In this document: positions 25,513 through 35,500 of the stretch, piece by piece
Layout of the letters: every line of letters begins with the position of its first letter
How positions within the stretch are numbered: the first letter of the stretch is position 1
DNA from: CAZAYY01 sp964489525
Lineage (GTDB): Bacteria > Chloroflexota > Anaerolineae > Anaerolineales > JABWBV01
Direction of reading: 5' to 3'
Assembly (NCBI GenBank): GCA_964489525.1
Contig: CAZAYY010000007.1
Span: forward strand, 1-64,000
Length of the DNA: 64,000 bases
The notes under the pieces: generated by a model
What the model saw: the letters and a program-made list of their open reading frames with translations, nothing else
Told to the model about the DNA's origin: nothing
The model's database searches: none
Program-made: the position numbers and the translations under genes

Positions 25513-27624
25513 TTACCTGGCCGGCTTGCCAATCAGAATTGCGCTGGCGCGCCCGGTCAGCCGGTAGAAGGGGTTTTCAACCGGTTTTGCCTGATTGGGG
25601 TCAACGATGTCTTCTGGCGATGGCAAGGAAGTGTCTGCTACCCGGTGCCATTGCAGGCCGATGGGCAGCTTGGGCAGCTCAAAAGATAGCCCATCCCAGT
25701 ATGAATTGAGAATGACATAAATATATTCATGATGAGCCTGGTTTTCGAGCATGAAGGCGAGGGAATGGGAATAATCGTTCCAATCGGGCTCAAGGGCCTT
25801 TATCCCATGCCAGCTAAGCCGGGTTTGGATTTTCGTTCCATTAGATGTGTGGGTTCCTGGTGAAGGCACGCCTGGGGTGGGGTTGGTGTGCAGCATGAAG
25901 CGTTCCTGGCGCAGCCCTTTCCAGGACCTGGTGAGCCGAACCAACATTTGGGTAAAGCGGAAGTGCCCGGCGTTTGCTTCTAACCCATCCCAGTTCATCC
26001 AGGATATTTCATTGTCCTGGCAGTAGGCATTGTTGTTCCCCTGTTGGGTCCGGCAAATTTCATCGCCCATTAAGAGCATTGGGGTGCCCTGGGATAGGAA
26101 CAGCATTACCAGGAAGTTTTTCATCTGACGGGCACGCAGGGCCAGAATGGGTCCCTGGTCGGTTGGGCCTTCAACGCCGCTGTTCCAACTGAAATTTTCG
26201 TTGTGCCCATCCCGGTTGTATTCGCCGTTGGCAAAGTTATGTTTTTTGTTGTAGCTGACCAGGTCTGACAGGGTGAACCCATCATGGGCGGTGATGAAAT
26301 TGATGGAGCGGTTGGGTTCTCGGTCAGGTTGTGGGTAAAGGTCTGGGCTGCCGGCCAGGCGGGCCGCCAGGGCTAGGGTGGTGCGCGAATCACCACGCGC
26401 AAAGCGGCGGATGTCATCACGGTAGCGCCCATTCCATTCCGCCCAGCGGTGGCCCACAAAAGAGCCCACCTGGTACAGCCCCGCGGCATCCCAGGCTTCG
26501 GCGATAATTTTGGTACCCGCCAGAACCGGGTCGGATTCAATCTCCCACAACAAAGGAGGGTTCTCCAGGGGTGCGCCGTTTTCTCCCCGGGCGAAAATGG
26601 AGGCGAGGTCAAACCGGAATCCGTCTACGTGCATTTCTCGCACCCAATAGCGCAGGCAGTCGCCAATCATGCGGCGAACAATTGAATGGTTGGCGTTGAT
26701 GGTGTTGCCGGTGCCGCTAAAGTTTTTGTAGTGGATGCCGTCCGATTCAAGTAAATAGTAGGCGATGTTTTCTAACCCTCGGAAAGACAACGTTGGACCG
26801 GTGTGGTCACCCTCTGCGGTGTGGTTGAAAACGACATCCAGAATGACCTCGATACCCGCCTGGTGAAGGGCTTTCACCATATCGCGAAATTCATTGACGG
26901 GTCCCAACGGGTCCTGGCGCGAACTATAGCCGCGGTGGGGTGCGAAAAACGCAACCGTTTGGTATCCCCAGTAGTTTGTCAGGGGCGGTGGAGCATATTG
27001 CGGGTCGAATTGGTGAATGGGTAGCAGCTCCACCGCAGTAACCCCCAAACTCTTAAGATGGGGAATTTTCTCAATCACCCCGGCATAGGTTCCCCGTTTG
27101 TCCGGCGAGATCCCCGAAGAGGGGTGACGGGTGAACCCGCCCACGTGCATTTCGTAAATGATGCTTTGTGAAAAAGGCCGGTTAATGGGGGTGTCATTTT
27201 CCCAATCGTAATCCTGGGTGTCTACGACCACGCTTTTCATGGCGTGGGCAGTATTTTCCCAGGGGCCTTTGGCTCGTTCGCGGTCATATTGGCTGTCATA
27301 CATCACACTTCTGCTGTATGGGTCTACCAGCACTTTGCCGCCATCGAAGCGCAACCCCTGTTCTGGTTTATAAGGACCATGTACCCGGTACCCATATAAC
27401 TGTCCAGGTTGCAAGCCTGGCACAAAAACATGCCAGTAGTAATAGGTTTTATTCTTCGCCGGGTCCAGCCGGATAACCTGTGAGGGTTGGGCATCTGCAT
27501 CGCTGTTAAAGAGCAGCAGTTCAATCCACTCGGCGTGTTTGGAAAATACAGAAAAATTGACCCCGCCGTCGCGCAAGGTGGCGCCGAGTGGGAAGGATTG
27601 TCCGGGGAGGGTTTGATGATTCAT
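25513..27624 (-). CDS. glgX: glycogen debranching enzyme / isoamylase-type GH13 (GlgX-like)
   Basis: 703 residues. The N-terminal CBM48 (SFPLGATLRDGGVNFSVFS) is followed by the GH13 barrel: DVVFNHTAEG, nucleophile Asp in VDGFRFDLAS, acid/base Glu in KIIAEAWDAAG, and ITAHDGFTLSDLVSYN. It hydrolyses alpha-1,6 branches of glycogen or similar glucans in the cytoplasm. ATG 27624 was chosen because PGQSFPLGA then starts as in homologues; the upstream frame extends to 27681 without support. It lies 44 bp after the chimeric acyltransferase gene, an odd neighbour for a glycogen enzyme. Confidence 0.92.
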   Translation of the reverse strand: MNHQTLPGQSFPLGATLRDGGVNFSVFSKHAEWIELLLFNSDADAQPSQVIRLDPAKNKTYYYWHVFVPGLQPGQLYGYRVHGPYKPEQGLRFDGGKVLVDPYSRSVMYDSQYDRERAKGPWENTAHAMKSVVVDTQDYDWENDTPINRPFSQSIIYEMHVGGFTRHPSSGISPDKRGTYAGVIEKIPHLKSLGVTAVELLPIHQFDPQYAPPPLTNYWGYQTVAFFAPHRGYSSRQDPLGPVNEFRDMVKALHQAGIEVILDVVFNHTAEGDHTGPTLSFRGLENIAYYLLESDGIHYKNFSGTGNTINANHSIVRRMIGDCLRYWVREMHVDGFRFDLASIFARGENGAPLENPPLLWEIESDPVLAGTKIIAEAWDAAGLYQVGSFVGHRWAEWNGRYRDDIRRFARGDSRTTLALAARLAGSPDLYPQPDREPNRSINFITAHDGFTLSDLVSYNKKHNFANGEYNRDGHNENFSWNSGVEGPTDQGPILALRARQMKNFLVMLFLSQGTPMLLMGDEICRTQQGNNNAYCQDNEISWMNWDGLEANAGHFRFTQMLVRLTRSWKGLRQERFMLHTNPTPGVPSPGTHTSNGTKIQTRLSWHGIKALEPDWNDYSHSLAFMLENQAHHEYIYVILNSYWDGLSFELPKLPIGLQWHRVADTSLPSPEDIVDPNQAKPVENPFYRLTGRASAILIGKPAR

Positions 27625-27668
27625 TGGCTGTCCAGGTGGGTATTGCGAAAGGTTCAGGGTTCCAGGTG

Positions 27669-28742
27669 TCAGGCAGGCCAAATACTTCCTGCCCGAATGA
27701 TGGTATTATCGGGAACATCGGCTTTAACTGTAGCACCGTTTCCGATTTTAACATTTTTACCGATTTTTGCGCCGAGGTTGATGGTTACCCCCATCCCCAC
27801 CAGGCAGTTGTCGCCAATTTCAACCCCACCTGCCAGGATTGCACCCGGGGAAATGTTCACATAATCGCCCAGCTTGCAATCGTGGGAGAGGATTGCTCCG
27901 GTGTTGACGATGACACCGAACCCGGTGGTCACATCCGTACCCACATAAGCCAGGGCAAACACCTGGATTCCCGCGCCCAGGCTGGCGGTAGGTTCCACAA
28001 ATGACCGGGGGTGCACCAAAGCAGGGCAAACCAGACCGGCTTGCTGAATGTGCCCAAACACCTTTTTGCGAACCGCCAGGTTGCCGATGCCGCCAACGGC
28101 ATTGCTTACCAGGCGAACGCCCTGACGGGCATATGGCTCCAGCACGGAATGACCGCCCAGCACGGGTAGGCCGGAAACAATTTCGCCAGGGGCAACGCCA
28201 TCATCAATAATCCCTACAATCTGGTAAACCCCCAGGGCACGAATGAGTTCAACCACGGTTCTGCCATGTCCGCCCCCACCATACACCAGGATTGCCGTTG
28301 AATCCAATGGGAAATCTGCTGAAGGGGTGGTTTGGGCAGACAGCAGGTTTTGGATGGTCTGGGTTGTGACCATCTGTCCACGCGGCAGGCTGTCCAGGGC
28401 AATGTTGTTAGCGAGCGCCAGGGCTTTTGCCGGTTCACTGATGATCAGGTCCTGAGGAACGGCGGCAGCCTGGGTTTCTACGTTTGGTGCTGGTTGCCAG
28501 TTTGGATCTCCGGCAATGTAGCAAAAAAGGGACCCTGCCGCCAGTGCATCCCCGGTGGTGTGGGGGAGATGGACGACATAGCCATCGGCAGGGGATTCCA
28601 GTTCACTGGTGGCCTTGGTGGTTTCAAGGGTGCAAAGCACCTGGCCCCGGTGGACAAAGTCTCCGTTTTTGACAAAAATTGCCGCCAGGGTCGCTTCGGG
28701 TTCATTGGGGTTTACGAGGGGAATGGTAATCGAGAGGGTCAT
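27669..28742 (-). CDS. chimeric lipoyl domain / peripheral-subunit-binding domain / PglD-NeuD-type acyltransferase
   Basis: 357 residues. Residues 1-78 form a lipoyl domain with the attachment Lys43 in ETTKAT. Residues 97-132 resemble an E1/E3-binding domain (SEPAKALALANNIALDSL). From residue 148 a PglD/NeuD sugar acyltransferase follows: Rossmann-like start with YGGGGHGRT, then left-handed beta-helix hexapeptides (VEIGDNCLVGMG, AKIGKNVKIGNG). The His of SHDCKLGDY (His287) aligns with the catalytic His of Campylobacter PglD. The chloramphenicol-acetyltransferase-like core of a normal E2 is missing. ATG overlaps the E1 beta stop as ATGA. Inference: the E1 pair acylates the lipoyl arm, which feeds the acyltransferase to modify an amino sugar. 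Confidence 0.85.
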   Translation of the reverse strand: MTLSITIPLVNPNEPEATLAAIFVKNGDFVHRGQVLCTLETTKATSELESPADGYVVHLPHTTGDALAAGSLFCYIAGDPNWQPAPNVETQAAAVPQDLIISEPAKALALANNIALDSLPRGQMVTTQTIQNLLSAQTTPSADFPLDSTAILVYGGGGHGRTVVELIRALGVYQIVGIIDDGVAPGEIVSGLPVLGGHSVLEPYARQGVRLVSNAVGGIGNLAVRKKVFGHIQQAGLVCPALVHPRSFVEPTASLGAGIQVFALAYVGTDVTTGFGVIVNTGAILSHDCKLGDYVNISPGAILAGGVEIGDNCLVGMGVTINLGAKIGKNVKIGNGATVKADVPDNTIIRAGSIWPA

Positions 28743-29773
28743 AAGGTTTCCAAGAGCGCACGGGCAGAAGCAACAATTTGATCAACGCCCGGCAAAGCCA
28801 GGTTTTCCAGGGGGATCGCAGCAGGCAGGGGTTGGTCCAGTGCGGCGACGCGTTTTGCGTATAGCCATGAGGTGTGGGCTTCCAGGCTGCGGGCAAGCAC
28901 CTCAGCACCCCAACCCAAGGTAAACCCGCCTTCTTCAATCGCCAGGAGCCGGTGGGTTTTTTGCAGGGCGGCTGCCAGCGGAGCAAGTTCAAATGGGGCC
29001 AGTTGGGTAAAGACGATGATTTCTCCGAAAATTTCAAATTCGAAAGCCAGCCTTCTTAAGGCTTGCATGGCGAGTTCGGCCATATAGCCATAGGTTGCAA
29101 GGGTCAGCATGGGTGGGGGCGAACCTTTGATGCAAAGCCGGTACACCGGCCCGGTGGTTTCGGATCCGATTGAAGTAAGATCAAACTCCTGCAAATCGTG
29201 GGCGCTTTTTAACGGTGTGGCATACAACAATTTGTTTTCAATAAACAAAACCGGGTTATCGTCCACCAGGATGGCGTGTTTAAGCAGTTCGCCGGGGGTG
29301 CCTTGTGGGGTGGTGGGATTCTGAAAACTGCATGGGGCCACCACTCGCAGGCCGGGAATGCCTAAAAAGTGTTTTTCGAGTGTCTGGCTGTGGGTGGCTC
29401 CGTAACCTCTGCGCCCGCCCATGGGCGTGCGGATGACGATGGGCACGCGCACCTGGTTGTTGTACATATACGGGAATTTGGTGATGTGGTTCAAGAGCTG
29501 GTCTGTTGTCAGGGTGAGGAAATCGCCAAACATGATTTCAACCACCGGGCGCAGGCCGCGCAGCGCCATCCCTGCGGCCAGGCCGGTGATGCCTGCTTCA
29601 GATATCGGGCTGGAAAAAACACGGTCCTGGAAAGCGCTGGCCAGCCCGCGGGTGACCTTAAAAGCCCCTCCGTAGGGGTCCAGGATATCCTCGCCCAGGA
29701 TAACGACTCGTTCATCCTGTAGAAAGGCATCGTGAAGACCCTGGTTGAGGGATTGTAAAACGGTTTGGTTCAT
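28739..29773 (-). CDS. 2-oxoacid dehydrogenase E1 component, beta subunit
   Basis: 344 residues. Typical pyruvate/branched-chain/acetoin E1 beta: EDILDPYGGAFKVTRGL, PISEAGITGLAAGMALRGLRPVVEIMF, RRGYGATHSQTLEKHFLGIPGLRVVAP, and the C-terminal transketolase domain with AIEEGGFTLGWGAEV. ATG 29773 gives the family N terminus; the longer frame to 29875 reads through the E1 alpha end. It forms the alpha2-beta2 thiamine-diphosphate enzyme with the upstream gene (10-bp gap). The stop overlaps the start of the lipoyl chimera, so all three are translationally linked. Confidence 0.92.
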   Translation of the reverse strand: MNQTVLQSLNQGLHDAFLQDERVVILGEDILDPYGGAFKVTRGLASAFQDRVFSSPISEAGITGLAAGMALRGLRPVVEIMFGDFLTLTTDQLLNHITKFPYMYNNQVRVPIVIRTPMGGRRGYGATHSQTLEKHFLGIPGLRVVAPCSFQNPTTPQGTPGELLKHAILVDDNPVLFIENKLLYATPLKSAHDLQEFDLTSIGSETTGPVYRLCIKGSPPPMLTLATYGYMAELAMQALRRLAFEFEIFGEIIVFTQLAPFELAPLAAALQKTHRLLAIEEGGFTLGWGAEVLARSLEAHTSWLYAKRVAALDQPLPAAIPLENLALPGVDQIVASARALLETL

Positions 29774-29783
29774 GGGGTTTTTC

Positions 29784-30713
29784 TCACTGAACCTCACTTG
29801 CCAGGGGGTCGGCCAGCGCCTGGCTGAAGGCGGCCGCAACCTCTTTGCGTGCCAGCATCTCAATTTCCGCAGCAACGCCTTGCGGAAGCATTTTGGCGAA
29901 GAGGGTCAACGGGTCTTTGGTGGTCCGCATGGCCTGAATGTCTTCCGGGGGGCGGGTGTCATCGCCTTTTGAGTGGGGACCAAAGCGGTGGGTGTGCAGG
30001 ATCAGGGCGTGGGGTTTTTGCTGGTTTCGGGTGGCGGCCAGGGTTTGACGGGCAGCCTGAGCGATTTCGGCCACGTGGCTGGTGTCCAGTTCGATGGTTT
30101 TAATGCCAAAGGCCTCAAAACGTGCCCGGATGCTCCCGGCGAGGGAAATTTCAATGGGGGTGGTTTGAGCAATCCGGTTGTTTTCGATGACAAAAACCAC
30201 AGGCGCCTGCCATAATGAAGCCAGGTTGAGGGTTTCGTAAACTGCCCCCTCACCCAGAGCGCCATCACCCAGGAAAACCAGGGCAACTGCGCCGCTGCCT
30301 TTCTGCTTTTCGGCCAGCGCCATGCCTGCGGCAATGGGAGCCGTCCCGCCCAAAACACCATTTGAATAAAAGTTTTGCCAGTGAATGTGCTGGGAGCCGC
30401 CTCTTCCGCCGCAAACCCCTGTGCTTTTGCCCATCAGTTCTGCAAACAAAGCCCGCATATCGCCACCATAGGCAAGAAAATGCCCGTGGCAGCGGTGGTT
30501 GCTCACGACGATATCCCCGGGCTGGATTTGGGACAAAACCCCTGCTGCATTGGCTTCCTGGCCGATGTAGGTATGGGTGGTTCCATAAAAAACACCCTTG
30601 GAGAAGTTGTCCAACACCGTCTCTTCAAAAAAGCGGATGTCTGCCATGATTTGGTAAAGCCGCTTGTTCTCTTCTTCAGGCAGGGGGTAGTCTAAAGGCC
30701 GGGGGAATACCAT
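29784..30713 (-). CDS. 2-oxoacid dehydrogenase E1 component, alpha subunit
   Basis: 309 residues. Thiamine-diphosphate motif GDGALGEGAVYETLNLA ending in ENN; substrate-channel motif SNHRCHGHFLAYGGD; phosphorylation-loop-like RFGPHSKGDD. It decarboxylates a 2-oxoacid and acylates a lipoyl group. Pyruvate, 2-oxobutyrate, branched-chain acids or acetoin cannot be told apart from sequence here. ATG 30713 was chosen over 30731 because TATAAT ends 6 nt before it and no ribosome binding site exists for either. No E3 gene is nearby. Confidence 0.92.
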   Translation of the reverse strand: MVFPRPLDYPLPEEENKRLYQIMADIRFFEETVLDNFSKGVFYGTTHTYIGQEANAAGVLSQIQPGDIVVSNHRCHGHFLAYGGDMRALFAELMGKSTGVCGGRGGSQHIHWQNFYSNGVLGGTAPIAAGMALAEKQKGSGAVALVFLGDGALGEGAVYETLNLASLWQAPVVFVIENNRIAQTTPIEISLAGSIRARFEAFGIKTIELDTSHVAEIAQAARQTLAATRNQQKPHALILHTHRFGPHSKGDDTRPPEDIQAMRTTKDPLTLFAKMLPQGVAAEIEMLARKEVAAAFSQALADPLASEVQ

Positions 30714-30719
30714 AGCGTG

Positions 30720-30725
30720 ATTATA
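30720..30725 (-). promoter_or_regulatory. -10 element 6 nt from E1 alpha ATG (leaderless)
   Basis: Perfect TATAAT on the minus strand, 6 nt before ATG 30713, just beyond the end of the EamA gene. It would give the E1 alpha, E1 beta, chimera (and perhaps glgX) genes their own transcript. Confidence 0.55.
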
Positions 30726-30734
30726 CAACATGCA

Positions 30735-31643
30735 TCAAATCAAAAAAAGTGCGGCAACACCGCAAATGGCAATCACTGTGCCCAGGATAGCTTTCCAGCC
30801 AAACCGTTCGTTGAAAAACAGGTAGCCAATCGGAAGCAGAAAAACAGGCGGGAGCGCCATAATGGTGCTGGCAATTCCAACCTCGGTTTGTTGAACGGCT
30901 AATAATGAAAGGGAGACGCCAATTACCGGGCCAAAAGTTACCCCGCCCAAAATGAGCCAGATGGAATGTTTCTTCTCTTGAATCAGGCTGAAATTTTTGC
31001 GAGCCTGCCCCTGGAGGATTGCCACCAGCCAGATGAATACAGCTGCAGCGGCCATGCGCATGACATTGGCAGAAATGACAGAATAATCACCGGTTAACCC
31101 CAATTTTGAAAGGATGAGCCCGCCAGCCTGCCCAAAAGCAGCCCCCAGGCCAAATAACAGGCCAACCACATATTGCTTTCGGGGCAGCGTGGGAAGGCCC
31201 ACCTCCCCTGGGCTCCGGTCACTGACCACCAGGCCGATTCCTGAAAGGCTTAAGCCCATGCCAAAAATCTGCCAGGAATTGAGCTGTTCTCCCAAGAATA
31301 GAAATGCAATCAGGGCGGAAATCGCAGGGGTGAGGCTCATCATCAACATCGTCAGGCGCGGTCCAATCCAGATAAATGCCTGGAACAGAAAAGCATCGCC
31401 CAGCGCAAGGCCGATGATTCCAGAAGTACCCATCCAAAACCAGCGTTCGGTTTCCGTGAAGGCTGGCCAGGCAGATCCGGTAAGAAAAAAGTGGATTGTA
31501 GAAAGCACTGCCAGGGCGAACAGCAGCCTGGTCCGGTTGACCACATCGGCCCCAACTTTTCGGCCTGCCAGGGTGAAAAGCACCGAAGTAAATGAAAAAC
31601 TGATTGCTGTGAGCAGCGCCGCGATTTCGCCTGTGTATTGCAT
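30735..31643 (-). CDS. EamA/DMT-superfamily membrane transporter
   Basis: 302 residues, ten predicted helices in two repeated EamA halves (first: GEIAALLTAISFSFTSVLF; second begins near KQYVVGLLFGLGAAFGQAGG; end: FLLPIGYLFFNERFGWKAILG, a characteristic EamA segment). ATG 31643 follows AGG; the longer frame lacks support. DMT transporters export or import metabolites or nucleotide-sugar-like compounds; the substrate is not readable. Its position between a phosphoglycosyl transferase and the E1/chimera genes hints at a glycan-related or lipid-linked substrate, but this is weak. Confidence 0.85.
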   Translation of the reverse strand: MQYTGEIAALLTAISFSFTSVLFTLAGRKVGADVVNRTRLLFALAVLSTIHFFLTGSAWPAFTETERWFWMGTSGIIGLALGDAFLFQAFIWIGPRLTMLMMSLTPAISALIAFLFLGEQLNSWQIFGMGLSLSGIGLVVSDRSPGEVGLPTLPRKQYVVGLLFGLGAAFGQAGGLILSKLGLTGDYSVISANVMRMAAAAVFIWLVAILQGQARKNFSLIQEKKHSIWLILGGVTFGPVIGVSLSLLAVQQTEVGIASTIMALPPVFLLPIGYLFFNERFGWKAILGTVIAICGVAALFLI

Positions 31644-31666
31644 GAAAACCTGATCAGAATAGGAGG

Positions 31667-32293
31667 TTAATGATTGCCGGTGAACTCGCTGGCTGAGGCT
31701 GTGCCCGGCTCGTTGATGCCTTCTCGTTTTACAACCTTGAGAATCGTTAAGAAAAGGATTTTGATATCCAGCCACAACGACCAGTGGTCTACGTACCAGA
31801 CATCCAGTTCGAACCGCCTTGCCCAAGAAACCGCGTTGCGCCCGTTTACCTGAGCCCATCCGGTGATGCCGGGCAGAACCTCATGACGCCGGGCCTGTTC
31901 ATGGCTGTATAAAGAGAGATACTGGGTCAGGAGGGGCCTTGGTCCTACCAGGCTCATTTCACCCCGGAGAACATTGAATAACTCAGGCAGTTCGTCGAGG
32001 CTGGATGCACGCAGAAACTTGCCAAACCGGGTCAGCCTTTGTTCATCTGGGAGCAGGTTTCCAGCGGCATCCCGGGTGTTGGTCATGGTCCGAAATTTGT
32101 AAATCGTGAAGATTTTCCCCTGGTACCCTGGCCTGCGCTGGCTGAAAATCACTGGCCAGCCGTGGATTACACCCACCAAAACCGCGCTGATTGCCAATAT
32201 GGGCAGCAGCAAAATCAGCGCCGGGATGGTGACCAGCAGGTCGAAAACTCGTTTGCGGAAAGGGATGGTTTTAAACCCTTGTTTTTCTGGCAT
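31667..32293 (-). CDS. bacterial sugar transferase, PglC-like small phosphoglycosyl transferase
   Basis: 208 residues. One N-terminal re-entrant helix (about 16-38), then the monotopic phosphoglycosyl transferase signatures: QRRPGYQGKIFTIYKFRTM, the catalytic Asp-Glu in SSLDELPELFNVLRGEMSLVGPRPLL, and GITGWAQVNGRN. It moves a phospho-sugar from a UDP-sugar to undecaprenyl phosphate at the inner membrane face. The size equals Campylobacter PglC. A PglD-like acyltransferase domain is encoded 3 kb downstream on the same strand. ATG 32293 has TACAAT 7 nt upstream and no ribosome binding site. Confidence 0.9.
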   Translation of the reverse strand: MPEKQGFKTIPFRKRVFDLLVTIPALILLLPILAISAVLVGVIHGWPVIFSQRRPGYQGKIFTIYKFRTMTNTRDAAGNLLPDEQRLTRFGKFLRASSLDELPELFNVLRGEMSLVGPRPLLTQYLSLYSHEQARRHEVLPGITGWAQVNGRNAVSWARRFELDVWYVDHWSLWLDIKILFLTILKVVKREGINEPGTASASEFTGNH

Positions 32294-32300
32294 GTTGGGC

Positions 32301-32306
32301 ATTGTA
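32301..32306 (-). promoter_or_regulatory. -10-like element 7 nt from ATG (leaderless)
   Basis: TACAAT on the minus strand ends 7 nt before ATG 32293 of the sugar transferase gene. No Shine-Dalgarno is visible. Confidence 0.45.
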
Positions 32307-32596
32307 CCAGAAGATGAAAGTACTGTTGTTTGTAAACAGCGGGTAAACATTAATGTTTTTGGTTTGTTTTTATCTTGTTAGTTAGTTGGCTTTCAGGTAA
32401 TATTTAAGGTATGGTGAATGGATTGGAAATCGTTGCCGATGCATGTCAATAATCCCAGTCCTCTTATTGGGCTATTGAAGCCAGATGTTTGTTGTGGGTT
32501 TTCCTACAGCCAGGAAAACTCAATTTAAGATACTTTATGAGATCAGCCAGCGAGATTCCCAATCGTTGGCTTTATTTTTTTTATAAGGAGCGCAAG

Positions 32597-35500
32597 ATGC
32601 AAAAAAAATATTGGATTGTTATGGTTTTCCTTTGTTTGGCAATGGTGGGAAGCGCCTTGTTCACGGCAAACACCCAACAGGCCTTGGCGGGTGCGCCTAC
32701 CACCATTACCCTGGATGGTGCTTTCACCGATTGGGATGGGGACGAGCTGGTTGTGGATGACCCCACCAATGATTCTATCTGGGGTTCAAGCAATGAGCTG
32801 GACAATTTGTATGTTACCTGGGATGCCAATAACCTGTATGTGGGAGTTGAATATACCATCAGCAGCAACGCAATGATTGTGTATATTGATACTGGTGTCA
32901 CGGGTGGCGAAACCGACTTCAGCAATGGTGGGGGTTATTCTGGTGCTTATCCCCGCAGCTTTTTAATTGGTGGCGGCCGCGATGTGGACCTGATGCTTGC
33001 CCGTTGGGATCAGAACACACCCCAGGTGTACCGGATTACGGATGGTACCTCCACTGAAATCATGGAAGCTGGAAAAGCCGGCTCTGCTGCTGGCGCGGAA
33101 TTTTCGATTCCATGGAACAGCGTGCCGGGGATTGGGAAACTGCAAGAACTTTGTTTTGTTACGGTCATTGCGGGTGGGGATAACTACGACGGCCCGGATG
33201 CGATGCCGGATAACCCGGTTAATGGCGATGGCGCTGCAGACACCCTCTCCAATTTCTACTGTGTCAATTTTGGCACGGTGATTATCAATGAAATGGACGC
33301 TGATCAGACGGGCACCGATACTGCTGAATTTGTTGAATTATTTGATGGGGGTGTTGGAAGCACTCCGCTAAGTGGAATGACCCTGGTTTTCTTTAACGGC
33401 TCGAATGACCTTTCTTACCGGGCTTATGACCTGGATGGCTACCTGACCGATGAAGATGGATATTTTATCTTATGTGGCAATGCAGCCAACACACCTAACT
33501 GCGATTTGGATGTCTCACCAGATACCGACCTGATTCAAAATGGCCAGGATGCAATTGCACTGTACGCAGGGGATGCAACCACCTTCCCCACAAACTCGCC
33601 TGTGACTGTGAATAATTTGTTGGATGCTCTGGTATATGACACAGATGACTCTGATGATCCCGGTTTGCTCGTTTTGTTAAACGAAGGCCAGCCCCAGATC
33701 AATGAAAATGCCAACACTCGAGGCATCACAGAATCCAACCAGCGCTGCTCGAACGGTTCCGGTGGGGCGCGCAACACGGATACGTACCGCCAGTTCCTGC
33801 CTACCCCGGGCACGGAGAATTTTTGTGGGCGCGATGCTGTCATTATTAATGAGGTAGATGCAGATACGCCCAGCACCGATGTGGCTGAGTTCCTCGAACT
33901 TTATGATGGTGGTGTAGGTAATGTGAGTCTGGATGGCCTGGCATTGGTTTTCTTCAATGGATCCAGCGACCTGTCTTATGGTGCTTACGATTTGGATGGG
34001 TATTCAACAGATGCGGAAGGCTATTTTGTGATCTGTGTGAATGCAGCCAATGTGGCTAATTGTGATTGGGATGTAACTCTTAACCAGGATATGATCCAAA
34101 ATGGTCAGGATGCGGTTGCTTTGTATGTAGCCGATGCGTCTGCCTTCCCAACGAACTCTGCTGTTTCCCTGGTGAACCTGCAAGATGCCCTGGTGTATGA
34201 CACCAGTGACCCCGATGATGCTGGTTTGCTGGTGCTGCTCAACGCCAGTCAGCCACAGGTGGATGAAAATGCCAACGGGCAGGGTGCCAATGAATCTAAC
34301 CAGCGCTGTCCGAACGGCTCGGGTGGAGCGCGCAATACGGATACCTACGACCAGTATCCACCCACCCCTGGTGCCGAAAACACCTGTGGTTCTGGCGGCC
34401 CGGCCCTGGGCGCTTGTTATGAACCTGCTACCAAAATTCACTTAATCCAGGGCGCTGGCACAAGCAGCCCTGAAACCGGGAATATCCATATCATTGAAGG
34501 TGTGGTCGTGGGCGATTTCCAATCCACGACAACACAACTGGGCGGCTTTTTCCTGCAGGAAGAAGATGCGGATGTAGACACAGACCCGCTGACCTCGGAA
34601 GGAATCTTCGTCTTCGACAATGGCGCGCAAGATGTGGCTGCTGGCGACGTTGTCCGGGTGATTGGCACGGTTGCAGAATCGTTTGGTCAGACCCAGTTGG
34701 GTTCCGTAACTGCCTTGGCCGTTTGTGCCTCTGGCGCTTCTGTGACAGCAGCCCAAATCACCCTGCCCCAGGCAAGTACGACGGCACTCGAACCCTTTGA
34801 AGGTATGTTGGTTCAGGTGGACCAAATGCTGTACGTTACCGAAAACTACACCCTGGGCCGCTATGGCGAGGTGGATCTTTCGGTGGATGGCCCCCTGATG
34901 AACCCAACCAACGTCATCACCCCCGGCCTGGATGCCGTAGCCATGCAGGCTGCTAATGACCTGAAGAAAATTTTGATTGATGACGGCAGCAACCTGCAGA
35001 ACCCGGTGCCCCTGCCGCCTTACTTTATGGCCGATAAAACCCTGCGCCGCGGCGATACCACCCCCGGCCTGGAAGGCGTTTTGGCCTATGGCTTCAGCCG
35101 CTACCGCATTCACCCAACCGTCCCTGTTGAGTTCACCCGCCAAAACGAACGCACCACAGTTCCAACCGTACATGAGGGGCTGTATAAGATTGTCAGCTTT
35201 AACGTGTTGAACTATTTCACAACCATCGACACAGGTGCCGATATTTGTGGGCCATCCGGCGATATGGAATGCCGGGGTGCGGATTCGGAATTGGAATTCA
35301 CCCGCCAACGCGCAAAAATCATCAACGCCATGGTCGCGATTGATGCGGATGTCTATGGCTTAATTGAAATCGAAAACAATCCCATCACTGCCACCCAGGA
35401 CCTGGTTAATGGGCTAAACGACATTTTTGGGGCTGGAACCTATGATTTGATTGATACTGGCTATATCGGCACCGACGCCATCAAGTTGGCGATCATTTAC

